A stretch of DNA of 64,000 bases from Pelagibius marinus (lineage in GTDB: Bacteria; Pseudomonadota; Alphaproteobacteria; Kiloniellales; Kiloniellaceae), in the NCBI RefSeq assembly GCF_014925385.1, contig NZ_JACSDK010000001.1, positions 930,001-994,000 of the forward strand. Reading direction: 5' to 3'. Shown piece after piece: positions 44,207-51,997 of this stretch (the stretch's first letter is position 1; each line of letters starts with the position of its first letter). Under the pieces are notes generated by a model, which had not been told where the DNA came from, made no database searches, and worked only from the letters and a program-made list of their open reading frames with translations. Position numbers and translations under genes: made by a program.

Positions 44207-44926
44207 ATGACTTCCCTGTCGCCCCACGATCAGGCTCTGGAGATCGTGCGGTCTCGTTTCGGTGAGGCCGCTGCGGTCTTCTGGGCTGGGTCTTTGTCGC
44301 GCGGCGAGGGCGGGCCAGGCTCCGACATCGATCTTGTGGTCGTCTATGACAAGGTTGAAAGCCCCTATCGCCGATCTTTCCTGTCGGGTGACCGGCCTGT
44401 GGAGGTGTTCTGTCACGACACTGATAGCCTGATGCGCTTCTTCGAAAAGGATATTGAGTGTGGACGTCCGGCGCTCATCGAAATGGTGGCGGGAGGTGTC
44501 GCCTTGCCGGATGCTTCCATGTTCAGCGAGGATATCCGTGCAACGGCGCAGAATCGCCTTGCACGTGGCCCCAGGGCATGGTCCGCAGTGGAGCTTGATG
44601 CTTCCCGCTATCGAATTACCGATGCGCTTAACAAGCTGCAGCTTGCACTAGATCGGGACGAGATCGTGGCGATCTCCACGCAGCTCTATGGTCAGCTGTT
44701 CGAACATCACCGGCGCTGCAAGGCTCGCTGGTCAGCAACTTCCAAACAGATCCCGCGCGTGCTCAAGAACGAAGAACCGGACTTCGCCGCAGCGTTCCTG
44801 GGTGCCTTCGACGCCCTTTTCAAGAGCAGCGACAAGACCCGTGTCGTAGAATTGGGGCGGCAAATCCTCGAGGCCAGCGGCGGCGAACTCTTTGATGGGT
44901 ACATCGAGGAAACGCCGCACCATTAG
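44207..44926 (+). CDS. nucleotidyltransferase domain-containing protein
   Basis: A 239-residue protein. The N-terminal polymerase-beta-like motif is clear: FWAGSLSRGEGGPGSDIDLV near 25-44 (GS followed by DxD). RRSFLSGDRPVEVFCHD supplies the third acidic position. The C-terminal half (about 110-239) is helical with no hallmark. Such proteins may transfer nucleotides to drugs or proteins, or act as toxins, but no HEPN or other partner gene is adjacent. Codon use is visibly less GC-rich than in the flanking operons, and the 246-bp region upstream is AT-richer too, suggesting recent acquisition. Convergent with the binding-protein gene. Confidence 0.8.
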   Translation: MTSLSPHDQALEIVRSRFGEAAAVFWAGSLSRGEGGPGSDIDLVVVYDKVESPYRRSFLSGDRPVEVFCHDTDSLMRFFEKDIECGRPALIEMVAGGVALPDASMFSEDIRATAQNRLARGPRAWSAVELDASRYRITDALNKLQLALDRDEIVAISTQLYGQLFEHHRRCKARWSATSKQIPRVLKNEEPDFAAAFLGAFDALFKSSDKTRVVELGRQILEASGGELFDGYIEETPHH

Positions 44927-44954
44927 GCTGCTGGCCAGCTTGATTTCGAGGAAA

Positions 44955-45989
44955 CTAGTTGGCGGGAGGCGCCACTCCTCCGGCGTTTGCGGCGGGCAGG
45001 GGCACCAGGCCGCGCGTGGTCAGATAGCCGCCGGGCCCGGCGGCGGCGGGGCCCAGGACCTCGGCCAGGTAGCCGTTCAAGCCGGGGCTGTCCTTTGCCT
45101 GGCCGGGCTTGGCGTAGAGATAGAGCGGCCGGGAGGGGGCGTAGCGGCCGTCGGCGATGGCCGCGGCGCGGGGGTTCACGCCCTCGACCGCCAGGCCGTT
45201 GAGGCGCCCGCCCTGGCGTTCCAGGAAGTTGAAGCTGAAGATGCCCAGCGCGCCCGGCTTTCCGGCCAGGCGCTGGGCGGTTTCCGCCTCGTCCTCGCCC
45301 AGCTCGGTGAAGACGCCGTCGGCGCGCAGCGCCCCGGCCAGGGCGGCGCGCTGCCCGGCGGTCCAGCCGCGTAGTTCGGGCAGGGACGCCGCGGCCGGTT
45401 CCATAACCAGTTCGATGAAGGCGTCGCGCAGCGGGCTGCCCGGCGGCGGCCCGTAAACCTCGATGGGGGCCACCGGCAGGGCGAAGTCGATGTCGCTCCA
45501 CAGGCGGTAGGGGTTGTCGACCAGCTTGCCCTCCAGGGGCACCTGCCGGGCCAGGGCCAGGAAGATCTGGCGCAGGCTGAGGCCGGCCGGCGCGCTGCCC
45601 GGAAGCTGGCCCAGCACCACCGCCTGGTGGCCGAAGACTGCCTCGGTGACGGCGATGTTCTTGCGCTGGCAGGTGCTGAGCTCGGCCCGCGTCATCCGCC
45701 GCTCGGCGACGGCGGCGTCGGCAAAGCGCGGGCCCTGGCCGGCGCAGAACGCCTGCAAGGCGCGGCTGCTGCCCAGGCGCTCGACCACCGGCATGGCCTG
45801 GTTGGTCTTCGCGCTGAACTGCTCGGCGGCGGTCACGGCCAGGGGGAAGGCGGCGGTGCCGGCGACGACGCTGAGCGCCTCGCGGGGGTCGTCCTGGGCC
45901 CGGGCCGCCGGCGCGGCAACCGGCAGGGTGAGCGCCGCCAGGAGCGGCCCCACCAGCAACGGCAGGGAAAGTCGCGAAATCTTCGGCAT
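44955..45989 (-). CDS. periplasmic substrate-binding protein, phosphate-binding (PstS)-like
   Basis: A 344-residue secreted protein. A Sec signal of about 31 residues (LPLLVGPLLAALTLPVAAPA) ends near ARAQDDP. The mature part has the type II periplasmic-binding-protein fold of PstS relatives, with VVERLGSSRALQAFCAGQGP near 67-86, FGHQAVVLGQLPGSAPAGLS near 119-138 and LGIFSFNFLERQGG near 248. No pstCAB or other ABC genes are adjacent, so it is an orphan binding protein. Ligand unknown; phosphate or another oxyanion is the default guess. Confidence 0.82.
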   Translation of the reverse strand: MPKISRLSLPLLVGPLLAALTLPVAAPAARAQDDPREALSVVAGTAAFPLAVTAAEQFSAKTNQAMPVVERLGSSRALQAFCAGQGPRFADAAVAERRMTRAELSTCQRKNIAVTEAVFGHQAVVLGQLPGSAPAGLSLRQIFLALARQVPLEGKLVDNPYRLWSDIDFALPVAPIEVYGPPPGSPLRDAFIELVMEPAAASLPELRGWTAGQRAALAGALRADGVFTELGEDEAETAQRLAGKPGALGIFSFNFLERQGGRLNGLAVEGVNPRAAAIADGRYAPSRPLYLYAKPGQAKDSPGLNGYLAEVLGPAAAGPGGYLTTRGLVPLPAANAGGVAPPAN

Positions 45990-46159
45990 GGCCCCCTCTT
46001 GATTGCGGCGGCAGTCAAGCGCCTTCCCGGCCGCCGCGCAAGCGCGCTTACGCGTGGCCGCGGCAAAGCGCGCGCCCGCGAGGCGCCCTGTTGAAGCCGC
46101 CGGGCCGCGCCGTCATAGTAGGGGCGAGACCACGCGACCTGCGCGCAAAAGGAGTTCCG

Positions 46160-46489
46160 ATGCAAAGCCAGAACAAGATCCTGGACGACATGGCCAAGGT
46201 GGCGAGCAGCGCCATGGGCGTGGCCGCGGGCATGCGCAGCGAGGTCGAGGCCCGCTTCCGCGAGCAGCTGGAGCGGGTACTCTCTCAGATGGACCTGGTG
46301 CCGCGCGAGGAGTTCGACGCCATGAAGGCCGTGGCCGTGGCCGCCCGCGAGGGCCAGGAGGCCCTGGCCGAGCAGGTGGCGGCGCTGGAACAGCGCCTGG
46401 CGGCCCTTGAGGCGGCCCAGAAGGCGCCGAAGAAGGCCGCCCCCAAGGGGGCCGGCAAGGCGGGCGAGCCGCCCGCGGGCGACGGCTGA
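46160..46489 (+). CDS. accessory factor UbiK family protein (BMFP)
   Basis: A 109-residue small coiled-coil protein. UbiK in E. coli forms a complex with UbiJ and aids ubiquinone synthesis. The helical core MQSQNKILDDMAKVASSAMG (1-20) and the coiled coil VPREEFDAMKAVAVAAREGQ (about 50-69) continuing to LEQRLAALEAA are typical of the BMFP family. It ends in a Lys/Ala/Pro tail. ATG at 46160 has AAAAGGAG at an ideal distance; the longer frame upstream is not used. Confidence 0.88.
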   Translation: MQSQNKILDDMAKVASSAMGVAAGMRSEVEARFREQLERVLSQMDLVPREEFDAMKAVAVAAREGQEALAEQVAALEQRLAALEAAQKAPKKAAPKGAGKAGEPPAGDG

Positions 46490-46737
46490 GCGGCCGGGCA
46501 CAGCTTGAGGCGCCCGCCGGGGCCGCCGTTCACCGCCGGCTCGTGCTTGAGGGGCCGACGCCCGTCCGTCCACAGCTTTCTGCAATTCCCCCCGGATTTG
46601 TGCCTAATCCTTTGTTGCACAGCGGAATCAATTGAGGCTACGCTACATGTGGTAGCGGCGGCGTCGCCTTATTCCATATATCGGGCTCAAGTGGGACGCT
46701 CGACCCTGCCACCGCCAACCGAAGAGGCTGTATCGCA

Positions 46738-47238
46738 ATGGTCGAACTCGTTTCCGAATACCACCATCCGATCAACCCCCTCGACCTCCTGGAAGAACTC
46801 GGTACCGCCAACGACTGGACCCTCGACCGCCACAGCGAGTCGGAGCTCTTGATCGAGATGTCCGGTCATTGGTGCGAATATCACATGTACTCGGTCTGGC
46901 AGGCGGACGTGAGCTCCATGTTCTTTTCCTGCCACTTCGACATGAAAGTCCCTGAAGCCCGCCGCGGCGAGGTCTGTGAACTGCTGGCGCACGCCAACGA
47001 GCGGCTGTGGCTCGGCCACTTCGACCTGATGTCGGAGGAAGGCGCCCTCATGTACCGCCACACCATTCCGCTGCGCGGCCTGCCTGGCGCGTCGCTGGAG
47101 CAGCTGGAAGACCTGGTGGAGGCCGCTCTCATGGAGTGCGACCGCATCTATCCGGCCCTGCAACTGGTGGTCTGGGGCAATTCCCCGGTGCGCGAGGCCC
47201 TGGACGCGGCAATGCTGGAGACGGTTGGCGAAGCCTGA
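46738..47238 (+). CDS. YbjN domain-containing protein
   Basis: A 166-residue soluble protein with the YbjN/type III chaperone-like fold. INPLDLLEELGTANDWTLDR at 12-31, then SSMFFSCHFDMKVPEARRGE near 59-78 and LLAHANERLWLGHFDLMSEE near 82-101, is the alphaproteobacterial pattern. YbjN proteins are linked to stress and motility phenotypes in E. coli, with no known enzymatic activity. It starts 35 bp before proC on the same strand, a common alphaproteobacterial neighbour pair. The 248-bp gap upstream (46490-46737) must hold the promoter; no strong hexamer pair stands out. Confidence 0.9.
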   Translation: MVELVSEYHHPINPLDLLEELGTANDWTLDRHSESELLIEMSGHWCEYHMYSVWQADVSSMFFSCHFDMKVPEARRGEVCELLAHANERLWLGHFDLMSEEGALMYRHTIPLRGLPGASLEQLEDLVEAALMECDRIYPALQLVVWGNSPVREALDAAMLETVGEA

Positions 47239-47273
47239 CGCCATGCCGGGAATGCCATGAAGCCCCTAGTGTC

Positions 47274-48089
47274 ATGAACTTGGGTGGACCGCTGCTGCTG
47301 GTCGGCTGCGGCAAAATGGGCGGGGCGCTGCTGGAAGGCTGGCTCAGCCAGGGCATCGCCCCCGCCGACGTCTGGATCGTCGAGCCCAACGCGGAACCCC
47401 TGCAGGGCTTCATCGCCCGCGGCGTCCACCACGCGCCCGACGCCGCGGGCCTGCCCGGCGACCTGAAACCCGCCCTTATCGTCTTTGCCGTGAAGCCGCA
47501 GATGCTGGCCGCGGCGCTGCCCGCCTATAAAGCCTTCGCCGAAGCGGGCGCGGCGGCGCTCTCCATCGCCGCCGGCTGGCGCATCGCCGGCTTCGAAGAG
47601 GCACTGGGCGCGCAGACGCCCGTCGTGCGCGCCATGCCCAACACCCCGGCCGCCGTAGGGCGCGGCATGACCGTGCTCTGCGCCAACGACAAGGCCGACG
47701 CGAAGCTGCAGGAGGTCTGCGGCGAGCTGCTCTCCGCCGTGGGCGAGACCGCCTGGGTCGACGACGAGGGCCTCATCGACGCGGTCACCGCCGTTTCCGG
47801 CGGCGGCCCGGCCTACGTCTTCCTGCTGATCGAGTGCCTGGCGAAAGCCGGCGTCGAGGCCGGCCTGCCGGAGGACCTGGCCATGCAGTGCGCCCGCGTC
47901 ACCGTGGCCGGCGCCGGGGAGCTGGTGCACATCGCCAGCGAGCCCGCCTCCACCTTGCGCGAGAACGTCACCTCGCCCGGCGGCACCACCCTGGAGGCGT
48001 TGAAGATCCTCATGGCGGAGGACGGCCTGCAGCCCCTCATGACCCGCGCCATCGCCGCCGCCACCGCCCGCAGCAAAGAGCTGGGCTGA
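47274..48089 (+). CDS. proC: pyrroline-5-carboxylate reductase
   Basis: A 271-residue NAD(P)H-dependent enzyme for the last step of proline synthesis. NADP-binding: LLLVGCGKMGGALLEGWLSQ at 7-26. PVVRAMPNTPAAVGRGMTVL near 121-140 and the family signature VTAVSGGGPAYVFLLIECLA near 166-185 form the active site, with TSPGGTTLEALKIL near 232. The start at ATG 47274 is the first that fits the domain; the longer frame upstream overlaps ybjN. Proline is itself an osmolyte, but nothing links this gene to the ectoine cluster. Confidence 0.96.
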   Translation: MNLGGPLLLVGCGKMGGALLEGWLSQGIAPADVWIVEPNAEPLQGFIARGVHHAPDAAGLPGDLKPALIVFAVKPQMLAAALPAYKAFAEAGAAALSIAAGWRIAGFEEALGAQTPVVRAMPNTPAAVGRGMTVLCANDKADAKLQEVCGELLSAVGETAWVDDEGLIDAVTAVSGGGPAYVFLLIECLAKAGVEAGLPEDLAMQCARVTVAGAGELVHIASEPASTLRENVTSPGGTTLEALKILMAEDGLQPLMTRAIAAATARSKELG

Positions 48090-48144
48090 TCGGCTGCCGC
48101 CTGCGCCGCTTTGACATTCCCGGCGACGGGGCCATGTCTCATAC

Positions 48145-49077
48145 ATGAGTAAAGCCTGGCTCACTTCCCGCCGCGCGGTCCTCGGCGGCCTGGCGGCCCT
48201 GCCGTTCGCGGGCCGTCTTGCACGCGCCCAGGGCGCGCCGATCACCCGCGCCATTCCGTCCAGCGGAGAGAGCATCCCCGTCATCGGCATGGGCTCCTGG
48301 ATCACCTTCAACGTCGGCGACGACAGGAAGCTGCGCGACGAACGCGCCGAGGTGCTGCGCGAGTTTTTTGCCCGCGGCGGCAAGGTCATCGACTGCTCGC
48401 CCATGTACGGCACCTCGGCGGAGGTCATCGGCTACGGCCTCAAGAAGCTTGAAGAGGAGAAGCTCGGACGGCCGCCGCAGCTCTTTTCCGCCAGCAAGGT
48501 CTGGACCTGGTTTCAGAACGACGGACCGGCGCAGATGGCCGAGCAGCGCGCCGCCTGGGGCGTCGGGAAATTTGACCTCATGCAGGTGCACAACCTGCTG
48601 AACTGGGACGGCCACCTGGCGACCCTCCGGGAGATGAAGGCGGAAGGCCATATCCGCTACCTCGGCGTCACCACCTCGCACGGCCGCCGCCACGACGAGC
48701 TGGAAGCGGTGATGAAAAGCCAGGACCTCGACTTCGTGCAGTTCACCTACAACATCCTCGACCGCGAGGCAGAGCAGCGCTTGCTGCCGCTGGCCGCCGA
48801 GCGCGGCCAGGCGGTGCTGGTGAACCGGCCCTTCCGCCGCAAGGACCTGATCCGCCGCTTCGAGAAGCATCCCCTGCCGGACTGGGCGGGGGAGTTCGGC
48901 GCCGCCAACTGGCCCCAGTTCCTGCTGAAGTTCATCGTCTCCCATCCCGCCGTCACCTGCGCCATCCCCGCCACCTCGCGCGCCGACCACATGGCCGAGA
49001 ACATGGACGCGCTCTACGGCCGCCTGCCCGACGCCGCGCTGCGCCGGCGCATGGTCGACTATGTCGAAAATCTCTAG
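48145..49077 (+). CDS. aldo/keto reductase with Tat signal
   Basis: A 310-residue NADPH-dependent aldo/keto reductase. The N terminus TSRRAVLGGLAALPFAGRLA at 7-26 followed by RAQG is a Tat signal with an AxA-type cleavage site, so the enzyme is probably exported folded to the periplasm. The catalytic tetrad is visible: Asp and Tyr in KVIDCSPMYGTSAEVIGYGL near 76-95, Lys in LFSASKVWTWF near 112-122, and His in DLMQVHNLLNWDG near 145. Substrate unknown. Exported AKRs are a minority in the family. Followed 9 bp later by the DUF6064 gene. Confidence 0.9.
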   Translation: MSKAWLTSRRAVLGGLAALPFAGRLARAQGAPITRAIPSSGESIPVIGMGSWITFNVGDDRKLRDERAEVLREFFARGGKVIDCSPMYGTSAEVIGYGLKKLEEEKLGRPPQLFSASKVWTWFQNDGPAQMAEQRAAWGVGKFDLMQVHNLLNWDGHLATLREMKAEGHIRYLGVTTSHGRRHDELEAVMKSQDLDFVQFTYNILDREAEQRLLPLAAERGQAVLVNRPFRRKDLIRRFEKHPLPDWAGEFGAANWPQFLLKFIVSHPAVTCAIPATSRADHMAENMDALYGRLPDAALRRRMVDYVENL

Positions 49078-49086
49078 GCTGGATTG

Positions 49087-49722
49087 ATGTTTCCCTACGA
49101 CGCCGAGGTGCTGGCGCTCACCTATGCGCAGTACAACGCCGCGGTCTGGCCGGGCCAGCCGGTCGCCCTGCTGCTGGCCCTGGCGGCCTTGGGGCTGGCC
49201 GCCTGGCCGCGGCGCGGCGGCGCGCGGATCATCGGCGCGATCCTGGTGGGTTTCTGGCTGTGGTGCGGCCTGGTGTTTTTCCTGCGGCACATGGCGCCGC
49301 TCGACTTCATGGCGTCGGTCTACGGCTGGGTCTTCATTGCCCAGGCCGCCCTGCTGGCCTGGGCCCTGGTGTGGCGAGGGGCTGCCTTCCGCTTCCGCCC
49401 GGAGGCGGCCTCCGGGGCCGCGCTGGCCCTTGCCGCCGCGGCGCTCTTCGGCCTGCCGGCGCTCTCCGTCTTCGGCGCGGCCGGCTGGGGCGGGGCGCAC
49501 ATCGTCGGCCTCACGCCCGGCCCGACGGTGCTCTTTACCCTCGCCCTGCTGCTGCTGGCCGAGGGGCGGGGGCGCTGGCTGCTGATGGTGGTGCCGCTGG
49601 CCTGGTGCGCCCTGGCCGGAGCCACGGCCTGGGCGCTGGCGGTGCCGGAAGCCTGGCCCCTGCCGCTGCTGGGCGCGCTGGCGCTGGTCCTCACGCTTTG
49701 GCGCCCCCGCCGAGCCGGGTGA
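49087..49722 (+). CDS. DUF6064 family membrane protein
   Basis: A 211-residue integral membrane protein with about six or seven hydrophobic helices. The opening FPYDAEVLALTYAQYNAAVW (2-21) followed by PGQPVA is, from memory, the hallmark of DUF6064 proteins. GLTPGPTVLFTLALLLLAEG near 146-165 is a second conserved block. No catalytic residues are apparent. It follows the aldo/keto reductase by 9 bp and is probably co-transcribed. Function unknown. Confidence 0.8.
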   Translation: MFPYDAEVLALTYAQYNAAVWPGQPVALLLALAALGLAAWPRRGGARIIGAILVGFWLWCGLVFFLRHMAPLDFMASVYGWVFIAQAALLAWALVWRGAAFRFRPEAASGAALALAAAALFGLPALSVFGAAGWGGAHIVGLTPGPTVLFTLALLLLAEGRGRWLLMVVPLAWCALAGATAWALAVPEAWPLPLLGALALVLTLWRPRRAG

Positions 49723-49799
49723 TCGTTGGCCAGGGTGATCGTAGCGGCGCGAGCGTGCTATGCTGCCGGGAAAAGCAATCGTTTCAGGACGGGATCCAG

Positions 49800-50303
49800 A
49801 TGAGTGAAGCGCCTTCCCAGGCTCCAATGAAGGACAGCGCCCGCCGGGTGCAGCAGGCGATCGAGTCGGCGGGCTTCGATTTCCAGGTCCGCGAGTTTCC
49901 GGCCTCGACCCGCACCTCGGAAGAGGCGGCGGCGGCCATCGGCTGCGACGTGGCGCAGATCGCCAAGTCGCTGATCTTCCGCGCCAAGGACTCGAATCGT
50001 CCGGTGCTGGTCATGGCCAGTGGCGCGAACCGGGTCGACGAGAAGGCGGTGGGGCGCCTGCTGGGCGAGAAGCTGGGCCGCGCCGACGCCGACTTTGTGC
50101 GCGCGGCCACGGGCTTCGCCATCGGCGGGGTGCCACCGGTCGGCCACCGCGAAGCGCCGGCCGTCTTCATCGACGCCGACCTGATGGCGTTGGACGAGAT
50201 CTGGGCCGCCGCCGGCACGCCCAATGCGGTCTTTCGCCTGACGCCGCCGGAGCTGGTGGCGCTCACCGGCGGCCAGGTCGCGGCCCTGAAAAAGGCGGGG
50301 TGA
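49800..50303 (+). CDS. YbaK/EbsC family aminoacyl-tRNA deacylase
   Basis: A 167-residue single-domain editing protein. The YbaK/ProX domain hydrolyses mischarged tRNAs such as Cys- or Ala-tRNA-Pro. The conserved lysine is in CDVAQIAKSLIFRAKDSNRP near 46-65. LVMASGANRVDEKAVGRLLG near 68-87 and FAIGGVPPVGH near 105 complete the pocket. ATG at 49800 follows a GGACGGGATCCAG stretch. Specificity cannot be told from sequence. The frame upstream is antisense-like and not used. Confidence 0.9.
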   Translation: MSEAPSQAPMKDSARRVQQAIESAGFDFQVREFPASTRTSEEAAAAIGCDVAQIAKSLIFRAKDSNRPVLVMASGANRVDEKAVGRLLGEKLGRADADFVRAATGFAIGGVPPVGHREAPAVFIDADLMALDEIWAAAGTPNAVFRLTPPELVALTGGQVAALKKAG

Positions 50304-50368
50304 GCCGGGCGCGGCCTTTTCCCCGCGCGCCGGAAACCTAGGTTGAATGGCGAGAAGGAGGGACTGAC

Positions 50369-51043
50369 ATGGTCAAGAAAGCCGCCGGCAAAAAGGCGAC
50401 CGGCAAGAAGACTTCCGCCAAGAAAGCCGCTGCGGGAAGCGGCAAGGGCGACCCGACGCGGCGGATCATCGAGGCCGCCTTCGCCTTGGCCGCCGAGCGC
50501 GGCTGGCGCGACCTCTCCCTGGCCGAGATCGCCGAGGCCGCCGGGCTGCCGCTGTCCACGGTCTATCCGGTCTTCTCCTCCAAGCAGGCGATCCTCAACG
50601 GCTTCACGCGCCAGGTCGACGCGGCGATGCTGGCCGAGGGCGCCGAGGATATGGATCTGCCGGCGCGCGACCGCCTCTTCGACATGATCATGCGCCGCTT
50701 CGACGCCCTGCAGCCCTACAAGGAGGGCCTGGGCGCGATCCTGCAGGACCAGCTGCGCGATCCGCTGGCGACCTGCTGCGGGCTCGGCCGCCTGGGCCGC
50801 TCCATGGCCGCCACCCTGGAGGCCGCCGGCTTCTCCACCACCGGCTGCCGGGGCGTGCTGCGCATCAAGGGCCTTTCGGCCATCTACCTCTCGGCCGTGC
50901 GGGTCTGGCTGCGCGACGACAGCGAGGACATGGCCAAGACCATGGCCCAGCTGGACAAGCAGCTCTGCCGGATCGATTCCCTGATCGGCCGCCTCAAGAG
51001 CTACCGGCCCCGGGGTCAGCACAGCGGCGAGGCCGCCGCCTGA
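50369..51043 (+). CDS. TetR-type DNA-binding protein with lysine/alanine-rich N-terminal tail
   Basis: A 224-residue regulator. The first 25 residues (MVKKAAGKKATGKKTSAKKA and on) are a Lys/Ala tail like that of histone H1 or the C-terminal tails of alphaproteobacterial DNA-binding proteins. A TetR helix-turn-helix follows (about 30-75: FALAAERGWRDLSLAEIAEA, then AGLPLSTVYPVFSSKQAIL). The C-terminal part also resembles the COQ9/TetR_C group (DMIMRRFDALQPYKEGLGAI near 104-123). The regulated genes are unknown; the phasin gene lies 253 bp downstream on the same strand. Confidence 0.82.
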   Translation: MVKKAAGKKATGKKTSAKKAAAGSGKGDPTRRIIEAAFALAAERGWRDLSLAEIAEAAGLPLSTVYPVFSSKQAILNGFTRQVDAAMLAEGAEDMDLPARDRLFDMIMRRFDALQPYKEGLGAILQDQLRDPLATCCGLGRLGRSMAATLEAAGFSTTGCRGVLRIKGLSAIYLSAVRVWLRDDSEDMAKTMAQLDKQLCRIDSLIGRLKSYRPRGQHSGEAAA

Positions 51044-51075
51044 GCCGCCGCCGCGGCGGGGGCGGCGGGGCCCCC

Positions 51076-51091
51076 GGGGGCCCGGGCCCCC
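51076..51091. terminator. GC-only palindrome after the TetR gene, possible terminator
   Basis: GGGGGCCCGGGCCCCC, a perfect 16-bp palindrome 32 bp after the stop, followed by CAAGTCCCTCTT. The stem is strong but the T-run is poor. Confidence 0.35.
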
Positions 51092-51171
51092 AAGTCCCTC
51101 TTATGGTTAACGAATCTCGCAGCTGCACGCGCAGAGCCGCGCGACTCCAGGGAAATCCTGGATTCATTTTA

Positions 51172-51251
51172 TTGTGCAGTGCAAAAAAAATCCTTGACCG
51201 CCTACGAACGCTGGCCTATATCACGGTCACGCGCTGATTTGTGCGGTGCAA
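51172..51251. promoter_or_regulatory. paired TTGTGCRGTGCAA motifs flanking the phasin promoter
   Basis: TTGTGCAGTGCAA (51172-51184) and TTGTGCGGTGCAA (51239-51251) are direct copies differing at one base, 67 bp apart, on both sides of the -35/-10 pair. TGC-rich sites of this kind bind the PHA-responsive repressor PhaR in other alphaproteobacteria, which makes these candidate operators. Confidence 0.55.
51194..51222 (+). promoter_or_regulatory. sigma-70 promoter of the phasin gene
   Basis: TTGACC (51194-51199), a 17-bp spacer, TATATC (51217-51222). One of the best matches in the window. The start would be near 51229, about 67 nt before the ATG. Confidence 0.75.
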
Positions 51252-51295
51252 CAATTTGCGGGGGTCACCCCCCGCCAGGGATAGGAGCCCGAACC

Positions 51296-51802
51296 ATGGC
51301 AGTTTCCGGTAACCCCTTTCTGAGTGGTGAGTTCGCCAAGTTCGACTTCGCCGCTCTTATGGATCCCAGCAAGTTCGCTGAGCAGTTCGAGCAGTTCGAC
51401 TTCGCCAAGACGGCGGACCAGTTCAAGTTCCCGGGTCTCGATGCGCAGGCCCTGGTCGAGTACCAGAAGCGCAACCTTGAGGCCTTCGCCTCTGCCAACA
51501 AGATCGCGCTGGAAGGCGCCCAGGCGGTGATTCGCCGTCAGGCCGAGATCCTGCGCCAGGGTGTTGAAGAGGCCTCTAAGGCGTTCTCCGAGATGAGCGC
51601 TGCCGGCACGCCGCAGGACAAGATCGTCAAGCAGGCGGAGCTGGCCAAGGGAGCCTACGAAACCGCTCTCGCCAACCTTCGCGAGCTGACCGAGCTGGCC
51701 AGCAAGTCGAACGGCGAAGCCGCTGATCTGCTGTCGACCCGCGTGAGCGAGAGCTTCGGCGAGTTCACCAGCGAGATCAAGAAGACCGCGAAGAAGAAGT
51801 AA
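51296..51802 (+). CDS. phasin family protein
   Basis: A 168-residue amphipathic helical protein that coats polyhydroxyalkanoate granules. The N-terminal part has an aromatic repeat, KFDFAALMDPSKF and QFDFAKTADQFKFPG. The phasin domain (about 50-160) has LVEYQKRNLEAFASANKIAL, QAVIRRQAEILRQGVEEAS and KQAELAKGAYETALANLREL. It ends in KKTAKKK. AGGAG lies eight bases before the ATG. Monocistronic with a strong promoter and terminator, and less GC-extreme codon choice (many GCT, GAG, AAG), consistent with high expression. It implies the organism stores PHA. Confidence 0.93.
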   Translation: MAVSGNPFLSGEFAKFDFAALMDPSKFAEQFEQFDFAKTADQFKFPGLDAQALVEYQKRNLEAFASANKIALEGAQAVIRRQAEILRQGVEEASKAFSEMSAAGTPQDKIVKQAELAKGAYETALANLRELTELASKSNGEAADLLSTRVSESFGEFTSEIKKTAKKK

Positions 51803-51834
51803 GCGAGCTTTTTCGCGGGAGCTATTTCCTCCCC

Positions 51835-51863
51835 AGAGTACCCTGTACCTAGAGTACCCTGTA
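51835..51863. repeat. 16-bp-period direct repeat after the phasin gene
   Basis: AGAGTACCCTGTA occurs twice, at 51835-51847 and 51851-51863, just before the terminator hairpin. It looks like a small slippage duplication. Confidence 0.7.
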
Positions 51864-51872
51864 ACTTGCCTT

Positions 51873-51903
51873 AAGGGCCGTCCCCCGGGACGGCCCTTTT
51901 TGT
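51873..51903 (+). terminator. Rho-independent terminator of the phasin gene
   Basis: AAGGGCCGTCCC-C-CGGGACGGCCCTTTTTGT: a long GC stem running into five T residues, 70 bp after the phasin stop. Confidence 0.92.
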
Positions 51904-51997
51904 CTGCGCGTCCTGGCTGCGCCTGGGGCTTAACTTGCGCGATTTGCGCCCTATCTTGTTCCCCTGAACCTCCACCCACGGACAAGGGAGATCGGGA

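Noticed and set aside
44207..44926. Possible MNT-HEPN toxin-antitoxin pair
   Set aside because: The protein is longer than MNT antitoxins and no HEPN gene is adjacent on either strand.
48145..51043. A linked operon of aldo/keto reductase, DUF6064, ybaK-like and TetR-like genes
   Set aside because: Only the first two are tightly spaced. The later gaps of 65-77 bp and unrelated functions give no firm reason to treat them as one system.
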